From: Pseudoramibacter fermentans
GTDB lineage: Bacteria > Bacillota > Clostridia > Eubacteriales > Eubacteriaceae
DNA length: 64,000 bases
Direction of reading: 5' to 3'
NCBI GenBank assembly: GCA_009493725.1
Contig: VOGB01000004.1
Coordinates: 434,001-498,000 of the forward strand
Below the pieces are notes generated by a model, which saw only the letters and a list, made by a program, of their open reading frames with translations, was not told the origin of the DNA and made no database searches. This document shows positions 23,859 through 32,397 of the stretch, piece by piece. Numbering within the stretch: the stretch's first letter is position 1; each line of letters begins with the position of its first letter. The position numbers and the translations under genes are program-made.

Positions 23859-23887
23859 TTGAATATTATGACGAAGTATTGGATAAT
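23859..23887 (+). promoter_or_regulatory. Sigma-A-like promoter before the small membrane ORF
   Basis: TTGAAT at 23859-23864, 17-nt spacer, GATAAT at 23882-23887; divergent from rpoN. Confidence 0.5.
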
Positions 23888-23922
23888 AGAAAGCGTATCA
23901 TTAAATTGATCGAGGTTTAATA

Positions 23923-24027
23923 ATGAAAATATTTTTAACGCTTGTATATGTTTTTGTTGTGCTGGCCGCGGCCAGGGGATTGTGGTCGTTGTATTTGTGG
24001 TTTAAAAATAAGAAAAAGAAAAAATAG
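23923..24027 (+). CDS. Candidate 34-residue single-pass membrane peptide
   Basis: An ATG with GAGGT 6 nt upstream opens a 34-codon frame: MKIFLTLVYVFVVLAAARGL, then tryptophan/tyrosine-flanked WSLYLWFK and a lysine-rich tail NKKKKK. One hydrophobic helix plus a basic end is typical of small membrane proteins. It has its own promoter at 23859-23887 and no similarity I recognise. Function unknown; could be a stress peptide, a toxin of a toxin/antitoxin pair, or an accidental frame. Confidence 0.5.
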   Translation: MKIFLTLVYVFVVLAAARGLWSLYLWFKNKKKKK

Positions 24028-24138
24028 CTGACGTACGGAGAGGGAATCCCAGTCCGACTATTTTGATTTGCATATAAATCGGATAAAACCATAGAACCAG
24101 GATTCAAAGCGATCGTGCGCTGTAAATCTCATACTTTT

Positions 24139-24170
24139 TTACGACAAATTTACGACAAAATTACGACACT
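24139..24170 (+). repeat. Three ACGACA repeats at 11-bp spacing beside tRNA-Ala
   Basis: ACGACA at 24141, 24152 and 24163, each preceded by two or more T bases. The exact 11-bp period places the copies on one face of the helix. The region 24028-24220 otherwise contains no gene. Confidence 0.6.
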
Positions 24171-24214
24171 TTTTAAAAAGAAGTGTAGAAAAATAATCTT
24201 CACACTTAAATGCA

Positions 24215-24246
24215 TAAAAAAAGAAACCGCCGAATTCAGCGGTTTC
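24215..24246 (-). terminator. Intrinsic terminator of tRNA-Ala
   Basis: On the minus strand GAAACCGC-TGAATTCG-GCGGTTTC followed by TTTTTTT. Confidence 0.88.
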
Positions 24247-24259
24247 TCGTCTGTTCAAA

Positions 24260-24335
24260 TGGTGGAGATGAGGGGATTCGAACCCCTGGCCTTTTGAATG
24301 CCATTCAAACGCGCTCCCAACTGCGCCACACCCCC
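24260..24335 (-). tRNA. tRNA-Ala(GGC)
   Basis: A 76-nt minus-strand cloverleaf: acceptor GGGGGTG / CATCTCC with G-T pairs, D stem GCGC/GCGC, anticodon stem TTTGA/TCAAA around ATGGCAT (anticodon GGC, reads GCC) and T arm AGGGG-TTCGAAT-CCCCT. CCA is encoded. Followed by its own terminator. Confidence 0.93.
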
Positions 24336-24430
24336 AAAAGGAACGATAATTATATTAACGTAATTACAAACAATTGTCAAGAAATTTTATAAGATTTTAT
24401 TAAATTATCTGGGCGGGGTTTAAGTTCAAA

Positions 24431-24459
24431 TTGAACTCCACAAAAAAATCGTCTATAAT
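24431..24459 (+). promoter_or_regulatory. Sigma-A-like promoter for the aro operon
   Basis: TTGAAC at 24431-24436, 17-nt spacer, TATAAT at 24454-24459. The short leader contains a GGGC/GCCC hairpin but no terminator. Confidence 0.8.
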
Positions 24460-24523
24460 ATTTACAATTATGATCAATTGGGCGGGATGCTACGAGCCCT
24501 TAAAAATAAAGGAGAACTGATCC

Positions 24524-25642
24524 ATGAAAAAATTAACCTGCTCTGTCGAGTCGAGCCACAAAACAGAAATTTATATTCACAATGGCCTGCGTGAACATCT
24601 TTACGAATTAAAAGACCAATTCGCAAAATACAACGCCATTGTGATCATTACGGATAAAAATGTCGCAGGCCATTATCTGCGCCTAGTCGTGCAGCAGCTG
24701 AAATCTTTTGGCGGCAATGTGTATTCGATCGTGATCCCAGCGGGAGAAGCGTCGAAAAATTTAAGCCAGGTCGAAAGCATTTACTACAAGCTCGCGGAAT
24801 TCAACGTCACCCGTTCTGACGCGATCGTCGCTTTGGGCGGCGGCGTCGTCGGCGATTTGGCTGGCTTTGCGGCGGCGACTTATATGCGCGGCATCGATTT
24901 CTTCCAGATTCCGACCTCGCTCATCGCGATGACGGACAGCTCCGTCGGCAGCAAGACCGGCGTCGATTTGGACGTCGGGAAGAATTTGGTCGGCGCTTTT
25001 TACCCGGCACAGGCCGTTTTCGTCGACCCTGAATGTTTGACGACGCTGGAAGACCGCTACTTCATCGACGGCATGGCCGAAGTTATCAAATACGGCTGCA
25101 TCGCCTCGAGCAAGCTCTTCGTCCGCCTCGCCGGCTATCAGTATCAGGAAGACCTGCAGGCTGACATGGAGGACATTGTCGCTAAATGTCTGCAGATCAA
25201 GCGCAATATCGTCGAAGAAGATGAAAAGGAATCGGGCGTGCGCCGCATTTTGAATTTCGGCCACACCATCGGCCACGTCATTGAAAATTATTTCGGCTAC
25301 GAAGGATATTCCCACGGTGAAGGCGTCGCCGTCGGTATGTACAACATCACGAAGATGAGCGTGCGCGAAGGCATCACCTCCCAGGAAGATTTGGACAACC
25401 TCGGCAAAATGCTGATCAAATACGGTCTGCCCATCGACATGCCCGATATGGATTTGAACCGCGTTCAGGACATCGTCGTGCACGACAAGAAATTCACCGG
25501 GGACATTTTGAACGTCTGCGTCATGCCGCGAATCGGCACCGCGGAAATCGTACGGGTCCAGAAGGATAAGGCCATCGATTTGTTCACCCCTGATGCGGTT
25601 GAATCGGAAATGCCAGCGCCGCTTGCCGACGAACAAGCTTAA
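24524..25642 (+). CDS. aroB: 3-Dehydroquinate synthase
   Basis: 372 residues, normal length. It converts DAHP to 3-dehydroquinate with NAD+ and a divalent metal. Seen: IPAGEASKNLSQVE, the NAD-binding ALGGGVVGDLAGFAAATYMRG-type loop, QIPTSLIAMTDSSVGSKTGV and the metal-ligand stretch NFGHTIGHVIEN. AAAGGAG precedes the ATG. First gene of aroB-aroA-aroC-aroQ. DAHP synthase, which supplies its substrate, is at 44 kb under separate control. Confidence 0.95.
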   Translation: MKKLTCSVESSHKTEIYIHNGLREHLYELKDQFAKYNAIVIITDKNVAGHYLRLVVQQLKSFGGNVYSIVIPAGEASKNLSQVESIYYKLAEFNVTRSDAIVALGGGVVGDLAGFAAATYMRGIDFFQIPTSLIAMTDSSVGSKTGVDLDVGKNLVGAFYPAQAVFVDPECLTTLEDRYFIDGMAEVIKYGCIASSKLFVRLAGYQYQEDLQADMEDIVAKCLQIKRNIVEEDEKESGVRRILNFGHTIGHVIENYFGYEGYSHGEGVAVGMYNITKMSVREGITSQEDLDNLGKMLIKYGLPIDMPDMDLNRVQDIVVHDKKFTGDILNVCVMPRIGTAEIVRVQKDKAIDLFTPDAVESEMPAPLADEQA

Positions 25643-25655
25643 GCCAGGCGCATCG

Positions 25656-26930
25656 ATGGACATCACGATACAACCCCACCCAATCGGCGGGACGGTGCAG
25701 GTGCCGCCGTCCAAGAGCCTCAGCCATCGGGCACTGATTTGCGCGGCACTGGCTGACGGCAAAAGCGTCCTCGATCATCTGCTCGTCTCCGAGGACATCG
25801 TGGCGACCTGCAGTGTGCTCGAGGCATTCGGCGCGAAAATTGAAAAATTAAATGAAGACGGCTCGAAGCTCAAAATGATCGGCTGTGGCAGACCCTCAGC
25901 CGATCATGTCACGCTTGACTGCCACGAATCGGGCTCAACGGTCCGTTTTCTGATGCCGCTGGCGGCCCTTGACGCCGCAGAGGTGACGTTAACAGGGCGG
26001 GGAAGGCTGCCGAAGCGGCCCCTCGAGCCCTATCGGCCGATTTTTGACGCTTCACAAATCAACTGGCAGACGGCGGGCGATGACGCGCTGCCGCTGACCT
26101 TGAGCGGGGCGCTGAAACCCGGCGATTACACCATGCCGGGCGACGTCTCGTCGCAATTCATCAGCGGTCTGCTTTTCGCACTGCCGCTGTTAAACGGACC
26201 GTCGACGCTGCGCATCACAACAGCGCTCGAGTCCCGGCCATACGTCGACCTGACCCTCGGCGTGTTAAAGTATTACGGCATCACAATCGACGTCTCGGAG
26301 GACGGCCGGTTTTACGCGATTCCAGGCGGACAGCATTACAAGCCGGCGGACTTCAGCGTCGAGGGTGATTATTCCCAGGCGGCGTTTTGGTTCGCCTTCG
26401 GCGTCAACGGCAGGGCGGTGCGCTGTGAGCATCTGCCGAAAACCTCCCTTCAGGGCGACGCGGCGATCATTCCGTTGATTCGACAGATGGGCGGCCAGAT
26501 CGACTGGCAGGACGGCGCCTGGGTCGCCAAGCCTTCCGCGCGCCACGGCATCGACATGGACGTATCCCAATGTCCGGATCTGATGCCGATTTTGGCGGTG
26601 CTTGCGGCGACGGCGGAAGGCCGGAGTCGAATTTTGGGCGCGGGGCGTCTGCGGCTCAAGGAATCGGACCGGCTGAGCGCGATGGCCGATCTGCTGACGC
26701 GTTTGGGCGTGCGGGTCGAAGAAGCGCCGGACGGGATGACGATCTGGGGCGCAGGGCAGCTCAAAGGCGGTGAGATCGACGCTGTCAACGATCACCGCAT
26801 CGCGATGGCGGCGGCCGCTGCGAGCGAATGCTGCAGTGACCCGCTGACCATTCACGGCGCGGAGGCCGTGCGCAAATCATATCCGGATTTTTGGCAGGAT
26901 TTTAGACAAAACGGAGGACAAACAGCATGA
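25656..26930 (+). CDS. aroA: 3-Phosphoshikimate 1-carboxyvinyltransferase (EPSP synthase)
   Basis: 424 residues. Joins PEP with shikimate 3-phosphate in aromatic synthesis. Shown by VPPSKSLSHRALICAAL (substrate-binding Lys/Ser), DCHESGSTVRFLMPLAAL, GDVSSQFISGLL and RLKESDRLSAMADLLTRLGV. The GDVSSQ form of the substrate loop suggests a class II-like enzyme. Start ATG 25656 lies 13 nt after the aroB stop; a longer frame from 25593 overlaps aroB and lacks a site. Second gene of the operon; it overlaps aroC by 4 nt. Confidence 0.94.
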   Translation: MDITIQPHPIGGTVQVPPSKSLSHRALICAALADGKSVLDHLLVSEDIVATCSVLEAFGAKIEKLNEDGSKLKMIGCGRPSADHVTLDCHESGSTVRFLMPLAALDAAEVTLTGRGRLPKRPLEPYRPIFDASQINWQTAGDDALPLTLSGALKPGDYTMPGDVSSQFISGLLFALPLLNGPSTLRITTALESRPYVDLTLGVLKYYGITIDVSEDGRFYAIPGGQHYKPADFSVEGDYSQAAFWFAFGVNGRAVRCEHLPKTSLQGDAAIIPLIRQMGGQIDWQDGAWVAKPSARHGIDMDVSQCPDLMPILAVLAATAEGRSRILGAGRLRLKESDRLSAMADLLTRLGVRVEEAPDGMTIWGAGQLKGGEIDAVNDHRIAMAAAAASECCSDPLTIHGAEAVRKSYPDFWQDFRQNGGQTA

Positions 26931-28021
26931 CATCCTGTTGGGGACAGCATATCCATTTATCGATTTTCGGAGAATCCCACGGCCCGATGATCGGCGCCGT
27001 CATTGACGGCCTGCCGTCGGGCTTCACCATTGACGAAGCTCAAATTGCCGCAGAGATGGACCGCCGGTCAGCCCGCGGCAAGGACTTGGCGACGCCGAGG
27101 AAGGAAGCGGACCGGGTGCGGATCGTCTCGGGCTATTTTAACGGGAAAACGACAGGGACACCGCTGACTGGGATCATCGAAAACGGCAATACCTATTCGT
27201 CAGATTACGAAAAGACGAAAAACAAAATGCGTCCGGGCCACGCGGACTACACGGCCTTTCTCCGCTACGGCGGCTTTCAGGATTACCGCGGCGGCGGGCA
27301 TTTTTCGGGCCGCCTGACGGCACCGATGGTTTTCGCTGGCGCGGTGGCCAAGCAGATCCTCGCGCAGAAGGTGCCGGCCCTTTCCGTCGGCAGCCGCATC
27401 GTCCAGATCGGCCAGGTGCGCGATTCGTCGGTTTTAGGGCCAAAGGATTACGCGGCCCTTCAATACGCCGACGCGGGGTTTCCAGTGGTAGATGGGACGC
27501 TCAAGGAGGCGATGATTCGGGAAATTACCGAGGCCAGAGCGCAGAAGGATTCAGTCGGCGGCATTGTCGAGGGTTATATCACCGGCGTTCCCGGTGGGCT
27601 TGGCTCGCCAATTTTCGACAACGTCGAAAGCCGGCTGGCGTCGTTTCTCTTCGCGATTCCTGCGGTCAAGGGCGTGTCCTTTGGCAGCGGCTTCGACATC
27701 AGCGGGATGCGGGGCTCTGAGGCTAATGACGCCTTTCGAATGGAAAACGGGCACGTCGTGACGGCGACCAACCACAACGGCGGCATCAACGGCGGCATTA
27801 CCAATGGGATGCCTATTGTATTCAGGGTCGCCTTTAAGCCGACCCCTTCGATCGCACAGACGCAGGCGACTATCGATATGGCCACGCGCGAAAACACCGA
27901 ATTGGCCATTCAGGGGCGCCACGACCCGTGTATCGTGATTCGCGCGCTGCCAGTGGTCGAAAGCGCCGCGGCCCTCTGCCTGCTGGATTTGATGATGGAG
28001 GCAGGTGGACGCCATGAGTGA
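26927..28021 (+). CDS. aroC: Chorismate synthase
   Basis: 364 residues. The FMNH2-dependent enzyme removes phosphate from EPSP to form chorismate. Seen: IFGESHGPMIGAVIDGLPSG at the N terminus, RPGHADYTAFLRYG, DYRGGGHFSGRLTA (flavin/phosphate region) and RHDPCIVIRALPVVE near the end. It is translationally coupled to aroA (4-nt ATGA overlap) with GGAGGA upstream. No flavin reductase is adjacent. Confidence 0.95.
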   Translation: MTSCWGQHIHLSIFGESHGPMIGAVIDGLPSGFTIDEAQIAAEMDRRSARGKDLATPRKEADRVRIVSGYFNGKTTGTPLTGIIENGNTYSSDYEKTKNKMRPGHADYTAFLRYGGFQDYRGGGHFSGRLTAPMVFAGAVAKQILAQKVPALSVGSRIVQIGQVRDSSVLGPKDYAALQYADAGFPVVDGTLKEAMIREITEARAQKDSVGGIVEGYITGVPGGLGSPIFDNVESRLASFLFAIPAVKGVSFGSGFDISGMRGSEANDAFRMENGHVVTATNHNGGINGGITNGMPIVFRVAFKPTPSIAQTQATIDMATRENTELAIQGRHDPCIVIRALPVVESAAALCLLDLMMEAGGRHE

Positions 28022-28304
28022 GCTGGATTTATCCGAGATTAGAGAAGAAATCGACCGTATCGACCGCCAGATGATCGAATTGTTCCAAAAAAGGCTGGAA
28101 TGCGTTTGCGACGTGGCGCGCTACAAGCACGCCAACGGTCTGCCGATTTTTGATGAGACCCGCGAAAAGGCCGTGATTGCGAAGCGGCAGGCGCAGGTTG
28201 AGCCGGAAATCAAGACGGCGGTCGGGCAGTTTATGCAGGCCGTAATGGACACGTGCAAGCTTGTCGAGGCAGATGTCATTGATCAGTTGGAAAAGTCCCA
28301 TTGA
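28014..28304 (+). CDS. aroQ: Chorismate mutase (AroQ type)
   Basis: A 96-residue all-helical monofunctional AroQ domain: LSEIREEIDRIDRQMIELFQ, KRLECVCDVARYKH and GLPIFDETREKAVI, with the conserved Arg/Lys residues for chorismate rearrangement to prephenate. ATG 28014 is preferred to GTG 28005 because AGGTGG lies 5 nt upstream. It overlaps aroC by 8 nt. No prephenate dehydratase or dehydrogenase domain is fused. Confidence 0.9.
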   Translation: MSELDLSEIREEIDRIDRQMIELFQKRLECVCDVARYKHANGLPIFDETREKAVIAKRQAQVEPEIKTAVGQFMQAVMDTCKLVEADVIDQLEKSH

Positions 28305-28387
28305 TTGGCAAAGAATGACAAGACTTTTTACGCTATGATCGGTATATATGTTTAAGATGAACCATTACGTTTTGAGAGGACAACAAG

Positions 28388-31300
28388 ATGATTAAGAAAT
28401 TTAAAAAAGTATTGATCGCCAACCGCGGCGAAATTGCCATTCGGATTATCCGTGCCTGCCATGAGCTGGGCATTTCAACCATTGCCATTTACACGCAGGA
28501 GGATGAGATGTCGCTGTTCCGCACCAAGGCGGACGAAGCGTACATGATCAACTCCGCGGGCGGGCCGGTTCAGGCTTACCTCGACATGGACAAGATCATC
28601 TCCCTCGCGCTGGAAAAGGGCGCGGACGCCATCCATCCGGGATATGGCTTTTTGTCGGAAAATGCTGAATTCGCGAAAAAATGCGAAGAAGCCGGCGTGA
28701 CCTTTATCGGGCCAACCCACGAAATGATGGAACAAATGGGCGACAAGATTCAGTCCAAGAAAATGGCGAGCAAGGTGGCGGTGCCGACGATTCCAGGTGT
28801 CGAAAAGCCGATTACGTCCAACGAAGAAGCGATTGAATTTGCCAAGAAGGCCGGCTATCCGATTATGCTGAAGGCAGCGTCAGGCGGCGGCGGCCGAGGC
28901 ATGCGCATCGTCCGGGAAGAAAAGGATTTATTAAAGGAATATCACTCGGCGGTCAGCGAGTCCACCAAGGCCTTTGGCGACGGCACGATCTTCATCGAAA
29001 AATATCTGGAGGATCCCAAGCACGTCGAGGTGCAGGTGCTGGGCGACAAGTACGGCAACGTGGTACATCTGTACGAACGAGACTGCTCAATCCAGCGGCG
29101 CAACCAAAAGGTCATCGAATTTTCACCTTCGGTCTTTTTGACAAACGAACAGCGCAAGGCGATCTGCGATGACGCGATCAAGCTTGCCAAATCCGTCAAT
29201 TACTGCTCCGCCGGCACAATGGAATTTCTTATCGACAAGCAGGGGCATCATTATTTCATTGAAATGAATCCGCGTATTCAGGTCGAACACACGGTAACAG
29301 AATTAGTGACGGGAATCGACATCGTTCAGGCGCAGATATTAATTGCGGAAGGCTATGCTCTCGACTCCGACGCCATTCAAATTCACTCTCAGGATGAAAT
29401 TTCGACGCGGGGCTACGCGATTCAGTGCCGGATCACGACGGAAAACCCGAAGATGCATTTCATGCCCGATACTGGCCGAATCGATGTGTACCGGACAGCG
29501 AGCGGCCCGGGAATCCGCTTGGATGGCGGCAACGGCTTCACCGGTTCGGTGATTTCGCCGTATTACGACAGCCTGTTGGTCAAATGCTCCGCCTACGGCA
29601 GAACCTTTGAGGAAACCCGAAGAAAAGCGGTCCGCGCCTTGAAAGAAACGATCATCAGCGGCGTGGAAACCAATAAGGATTTCCTGATCAATGTGCTCGA
29701 ACATCCGATTTTCAAGTCGGGCAAGTGTACGACGAAATTCATCGGCGATCATCCAGAGCTGTTTGAAATTGAGGACAAAAAGAGTCCGGAAATGGATACG
29801 ATCCGTTATTTCGGCAACATCGTCGTCAACGAAACCTTCGGGAAAAAGCCAGTGCTTTCGGAACCCAAGGTGCCGGAGCTGCCGCAAGGCGCAAAAATTC
29901 AGTCTCTTTCGGGCACGAAGCAGATTCTCGATCAGCGTGGCGCGGATGGTCTCGTCAATTGGATCAAGGCGCAGGATCGGCTGTTGATCACGGATACGAC
30001 GATGCGTGACGCGCACCAGTCGCTGATGGCGACTCGCGTGCGCACCCGGGATATGGACCGCATCGCGGCGGACACCGCGTGGTACGGGCGGGATCTGTTT
30101 TCACTGGAAATGTGGGGCGGCGCGACCTTCGACGTGGCCTACAATTTCTTGAGGGAATCGCCGTGGCATCGCCTTGATCTCCTGCGGGAAAAAATTCCGA
30201 ACATCTGTTTCCAGATGCTGCTTCGCGGCGCCAACGGTGTCGGCTACAAGAATTATCCGGACAACGTGATTCGAAAATTCGTGCAGCAGTCGGCCAAATC
30301 CGGCATCGACGTCTTCCGTATTTTCGATTCCCTGAACTGGATGGAAAATATGAAAGTGGCCATCGAAGAAGTACTGAAGGCAGGAAAAGTCGCTGAAGTC
30401 GCGATGTGCTACACTGGCGACATTCTCGATACGACGAAGACTAAGTACAATTTGGATTATTACGTCAAAATGGCGCACGAAATCGAAAAGACCGGTGCGC
30501 ACATTCTCGCGATCAAGGATATGTCAGCACTCTGCAAGCCTCAGGCGGCGAGGAAGCTGATCTCCGTCCTGAAGAGCGAGGTCAAAATGCCAATTCATTT
30601 CCACACCCACGACACAGCCGGCAACGGCGTGGCGGCCGCGCTGATGGCGGCGTACGGTGGTGCCGATATCGTCGACGCGGCTTTGGCCGGAATGAGCGGG
30701 CTGACGTCCCAGCCGAACTTGAATTCCATCGTCGCGGCGCTCAAGCACACACCTTTCGATACAGAGCTTGACGATCAGGATCTTCAGATTCTGTCCGATT
30801 ACTGGACGGATTTGAGACCGACTTACAGCAAATTTGAAAGCGGGCTGAAGAGCAGCAGTACGGAAATTTACGACATGGAAATTCCAGGCGGCCAGTACTC
30901 CAACCTCAAAAAGCAAGTTGAAAGCTTCGGATTAGGCCATAAATTCGACGAAGTTAAGCACATGTACAAGGTAGCCAATCAGCTGCTCGGCGATATCGTC
31001 AAGGTAACGCCTTCGTCAAAGGTCAACGGCGATTTGGCGATCTTCATGGTTCAAAACAATTTGACCGCGGACAATATTTACGAAAAAGGCAAGGCCTTGG
31101 CTTTCCCGAATTCCGTCGTCGATTTCTTCAAGGGCATGATCGGACAGCCGGTCGGCGGCTTTAACAAGCGCCTTCAGAAAATTGTATTGAAAGGGCAGAA
31201 GCCGATCACGGTTCGGCCTGGATCGCTGATTCCGCCGGAAGATTTCGATCAGGTCCGCAAGGATTATAAGAAAAAATACGACATGGATTTGGACGACCGC

Positions 31301-31828
31301 CAGCTGATCTCAGCGACGATGTACCCTAAAGTCTATCAGGAATATCTGGATTTCAAGCAGGATTACGGTAATCTGGAGCGCATGGAAAGTCACGCGTTTT
31401 TCTACGGCCTTAGAGAAGGTGAAACCACCGAAGTGGAAGTCGGGGAAGGCAAGAAAATCATCGTCACCCTAATCCGCGTCGGCGAACCAGACGAAGATGG
31501 GGAACGCACAGTGACCTTTGAAGTCGATGGTTTCCGCCGCCAGATCAAGGTGCAGGATAAATATTCGCTGTCGTCTCAGAAAAAGGACCGCATGCTGAAG
31601 GCGGACCCGAACAATCCAAAGGAAATCGGCTCGGCTATTCCGGGGACGGTGCTCAAGGTGCAGGTCAACGAAGGAGATCAAGTCAAGAAAAATCAAGTTT
31701 TGACAGTGGTCGAAGCGATGAAAATGGAAACAGAGATTGTCTCGCCGGTCGATGGCACAGTCGATACGATTTATGTGTCGGAAGGACAGACTGTCGAGTC
31801 GGGCGAATTAATGATGAAAATCAAGTAA
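28388..31828 (+). CDS. pyc: Pyruvate carboxylase
   Basis: 1146 residues with the full order: biotin carboxylase (about 1-455; LKAASGGGGRGMRIV ATP loop, NPRIQVEHTVTE), carboxyltransferase (about 530-800; DTTMRDAHQSLMATRVR, HFHTHDTAGNGVAA) and a C-terminal biotin carrier domain with VVEAMKMETEI, whose lysine near residue 1112 carries biotin. Converts pyruvate, bicarbonate and ATP to oxaloacetate. GAGAGGA precedes the ATG. Monocistronic with a terminator. Together with pckA it can cycle carbon between pyruvate, oxaloacetate and PEP. Confidence 0.97.
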   Translation: MIKKFKKVLIANRGEIAIRIIRACHELGISTIAIYTQEDEMSLFRTKADEAYMINSAGGPVQAYLDMDKIISLALEKGADAIHPGYGFLSENAEFAKKCEEAGVTFIGPTHEMMEQMGDKIQSKKMASKVAVPTIPGVEKPITSNEEAIEFAKKAGYPIMLKAASGGGGRGMRIVREEKDLLKEYHSAVSESTKAFGDGTIFIEKYLEDPKHVEVQVLGDKYGNVVHLYERDCSIQRRNQKVIEFSPSVFLTNEQRKAICDDAIKLAKSVNYCSAGTMEFLIDKQGHHYFIEMNPRIQVEHTVTELVTGIDIVQAQILIAEGYALDSDAIQIHSQDEISTRGYAIQCRITTENPKMHFMPDTGRIDVYRTASGPGIRLDGGNGFTGSVISPYYDSLLVKCSAYGRTFEETRRKAVRALKETIISGVETNKDFLINVLEHPIFKSGKCTTKFIGDHPELFEIEDKKSPEMDTIRYFGNIVVNETFGKKPVLSEPKVPELPQGAKIQSLSGTKQILDQRGADGLVNWIKAQDRLLITDTTMRDAHQSLMATRVRTRDMDRIAADTAWYGRDLFSLEMWGGATFDVAYNFLRESPWHRLDLLREKIPNICFQMLLRGANGVGYKNYPDNVIRKFVQQSAKSGIDVFRIFDSLNWMENMKVAIEEVLKAGKVAEVAMCYTGDILDTTKTKYNLDYYVKMAHEIEKTGAHILAIKDMSALCKPQAARKLISVLKSEVKMPIHFHTHDTAGNGVAAALMAAYGGADIVDAALAGMSGLTSQPNLNSIVAALKHTPFDTELDDQDLQILSDYWTDLRPTYSKFESGLKSSSTEIYDMEIPGGQYSNLKKQVESFGLGHKFDEVKHMYKVANQLLGDIVKVTPSSKVNGDLAIFMVQNNLTADNIYEKGKALAFPNSVVDFFKGMIGQPVGGFNKRLQKIVLKGQKPITVRPGSLIPPEDFDQVRKDYKKKYDMDLDDRQLISATMYPKVYQEYLDFKQDYGNLERMESHAFFYGLREGETTEVEVGEGKKIIVTLIRVGEPDEDGERTVTFEVDGFRRQIKVQDKYSLSSQKKDRMLKADPNNPKEIGSAIPGTVLKVQVNEGDQVKKNQVLTVVEAMKMETEIVSPVDGTVDTIYVSEGQTVESGELMMKIK

Positions 31829-31836
31829 AAATAGAA

Positions 31837-31866
31837 GACGGGGATCCGAAAGGTGAACCGTCTTTT
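31837..31866 (+). terminator. Intrinsic terminator of pyc
   Basis: GACGG / CCGTC stem with an inner GGATCC-type arm, followed by TTTTTGCTTTT. Confidence 0.75.
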
Positions 31867-31895
31867 TGCTTTTAGAGCGCGAAGATAAAATTTTG

Positions 31896-32207
31896 CAAAA
31901 AAATAAGACCAGTCTTGCTCATTCTCAGAGATTTTACTTCCTTGATACGATGCAAGCTGGTCTTTAGATCTCACTTAAACTTTGCACTTCCGGTGGTCCA
32001 TCCTCCTTTCGTTAGATTTAAAAGACGATGATAAATTTCTTAAACCTATCAACCACCATGACCTTCCGATAAATCTGCCTTACTAAACCGCTTTCCAATT
32101 AAATCTCAATTAATTGCCTAACCTTCTGTTTAATACGCTGGATTTTGGTAACGATCGGGTTAATATTTATCTCATTACTCTTTTATTTACCATCTGTTCT
32201 TTTATTT
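31896..32207 (-). ncRNA. Candidate non-coding RNA of about 312 nt
   Basis: The gap between pyc and cdaA contains a complete minus-strand transcription unit: a consensus promoter at 32242-32214 and an intrinsic terminator (AAGACCAGCTTGC ... GCAAGACTGGTCTT then ATTTTTTTG) at about 31964-31896. No credible gene lies between; the best frames are a 13-codon peptide (32059-32018) with a poor site and an AAAGGAGG sequence at 32009-32002 with no fitting start. GGTGGT and ACCACC segments can pair internally, and GATAGGTTT-AAG-AAATTTATC forms a hairpin. I find no tmRNA, RNase P, 6S or SRP RNA signature. Family unknown. Confidence 0.5.
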
Positions 32208-32213
32208 GTCTAT

Positions 32214-32242
32214 AGTATAGCAGGATAAAGTGGAAATGTAAA
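32214..32242 (-). promoter_or_regulatory. Sigma-A-like promoter of the candidate ncRNA
   Basis: On the minus strand TTTACA (32242-32237), 17-nt spacer, TATACT (32219-32214). Confidence 0.7.
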
Positions 32243-32397
32243 GGTTTATTTATAAAAATTTTGAATGAATTTAATAAAAACATTACATTTGATAATTATT
32301 ATACTTAGACTTTTTAAATTACACAAACGCGGTATGTATTCAAGTTCATTTAGTGTATAATAAAATACATCAAACAGAATCAATCAAGGAGGCCTCA

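Noticed and set aside
31896..32207. tmRNA, RNase P RNA, 6S RNA or SRP RNA in the pyc-cdaA gap
   Set aside because: No GAGGAAAGTC, tRNA-like end, or other recalled signature; kept only as an unknown candidate ncRNA.
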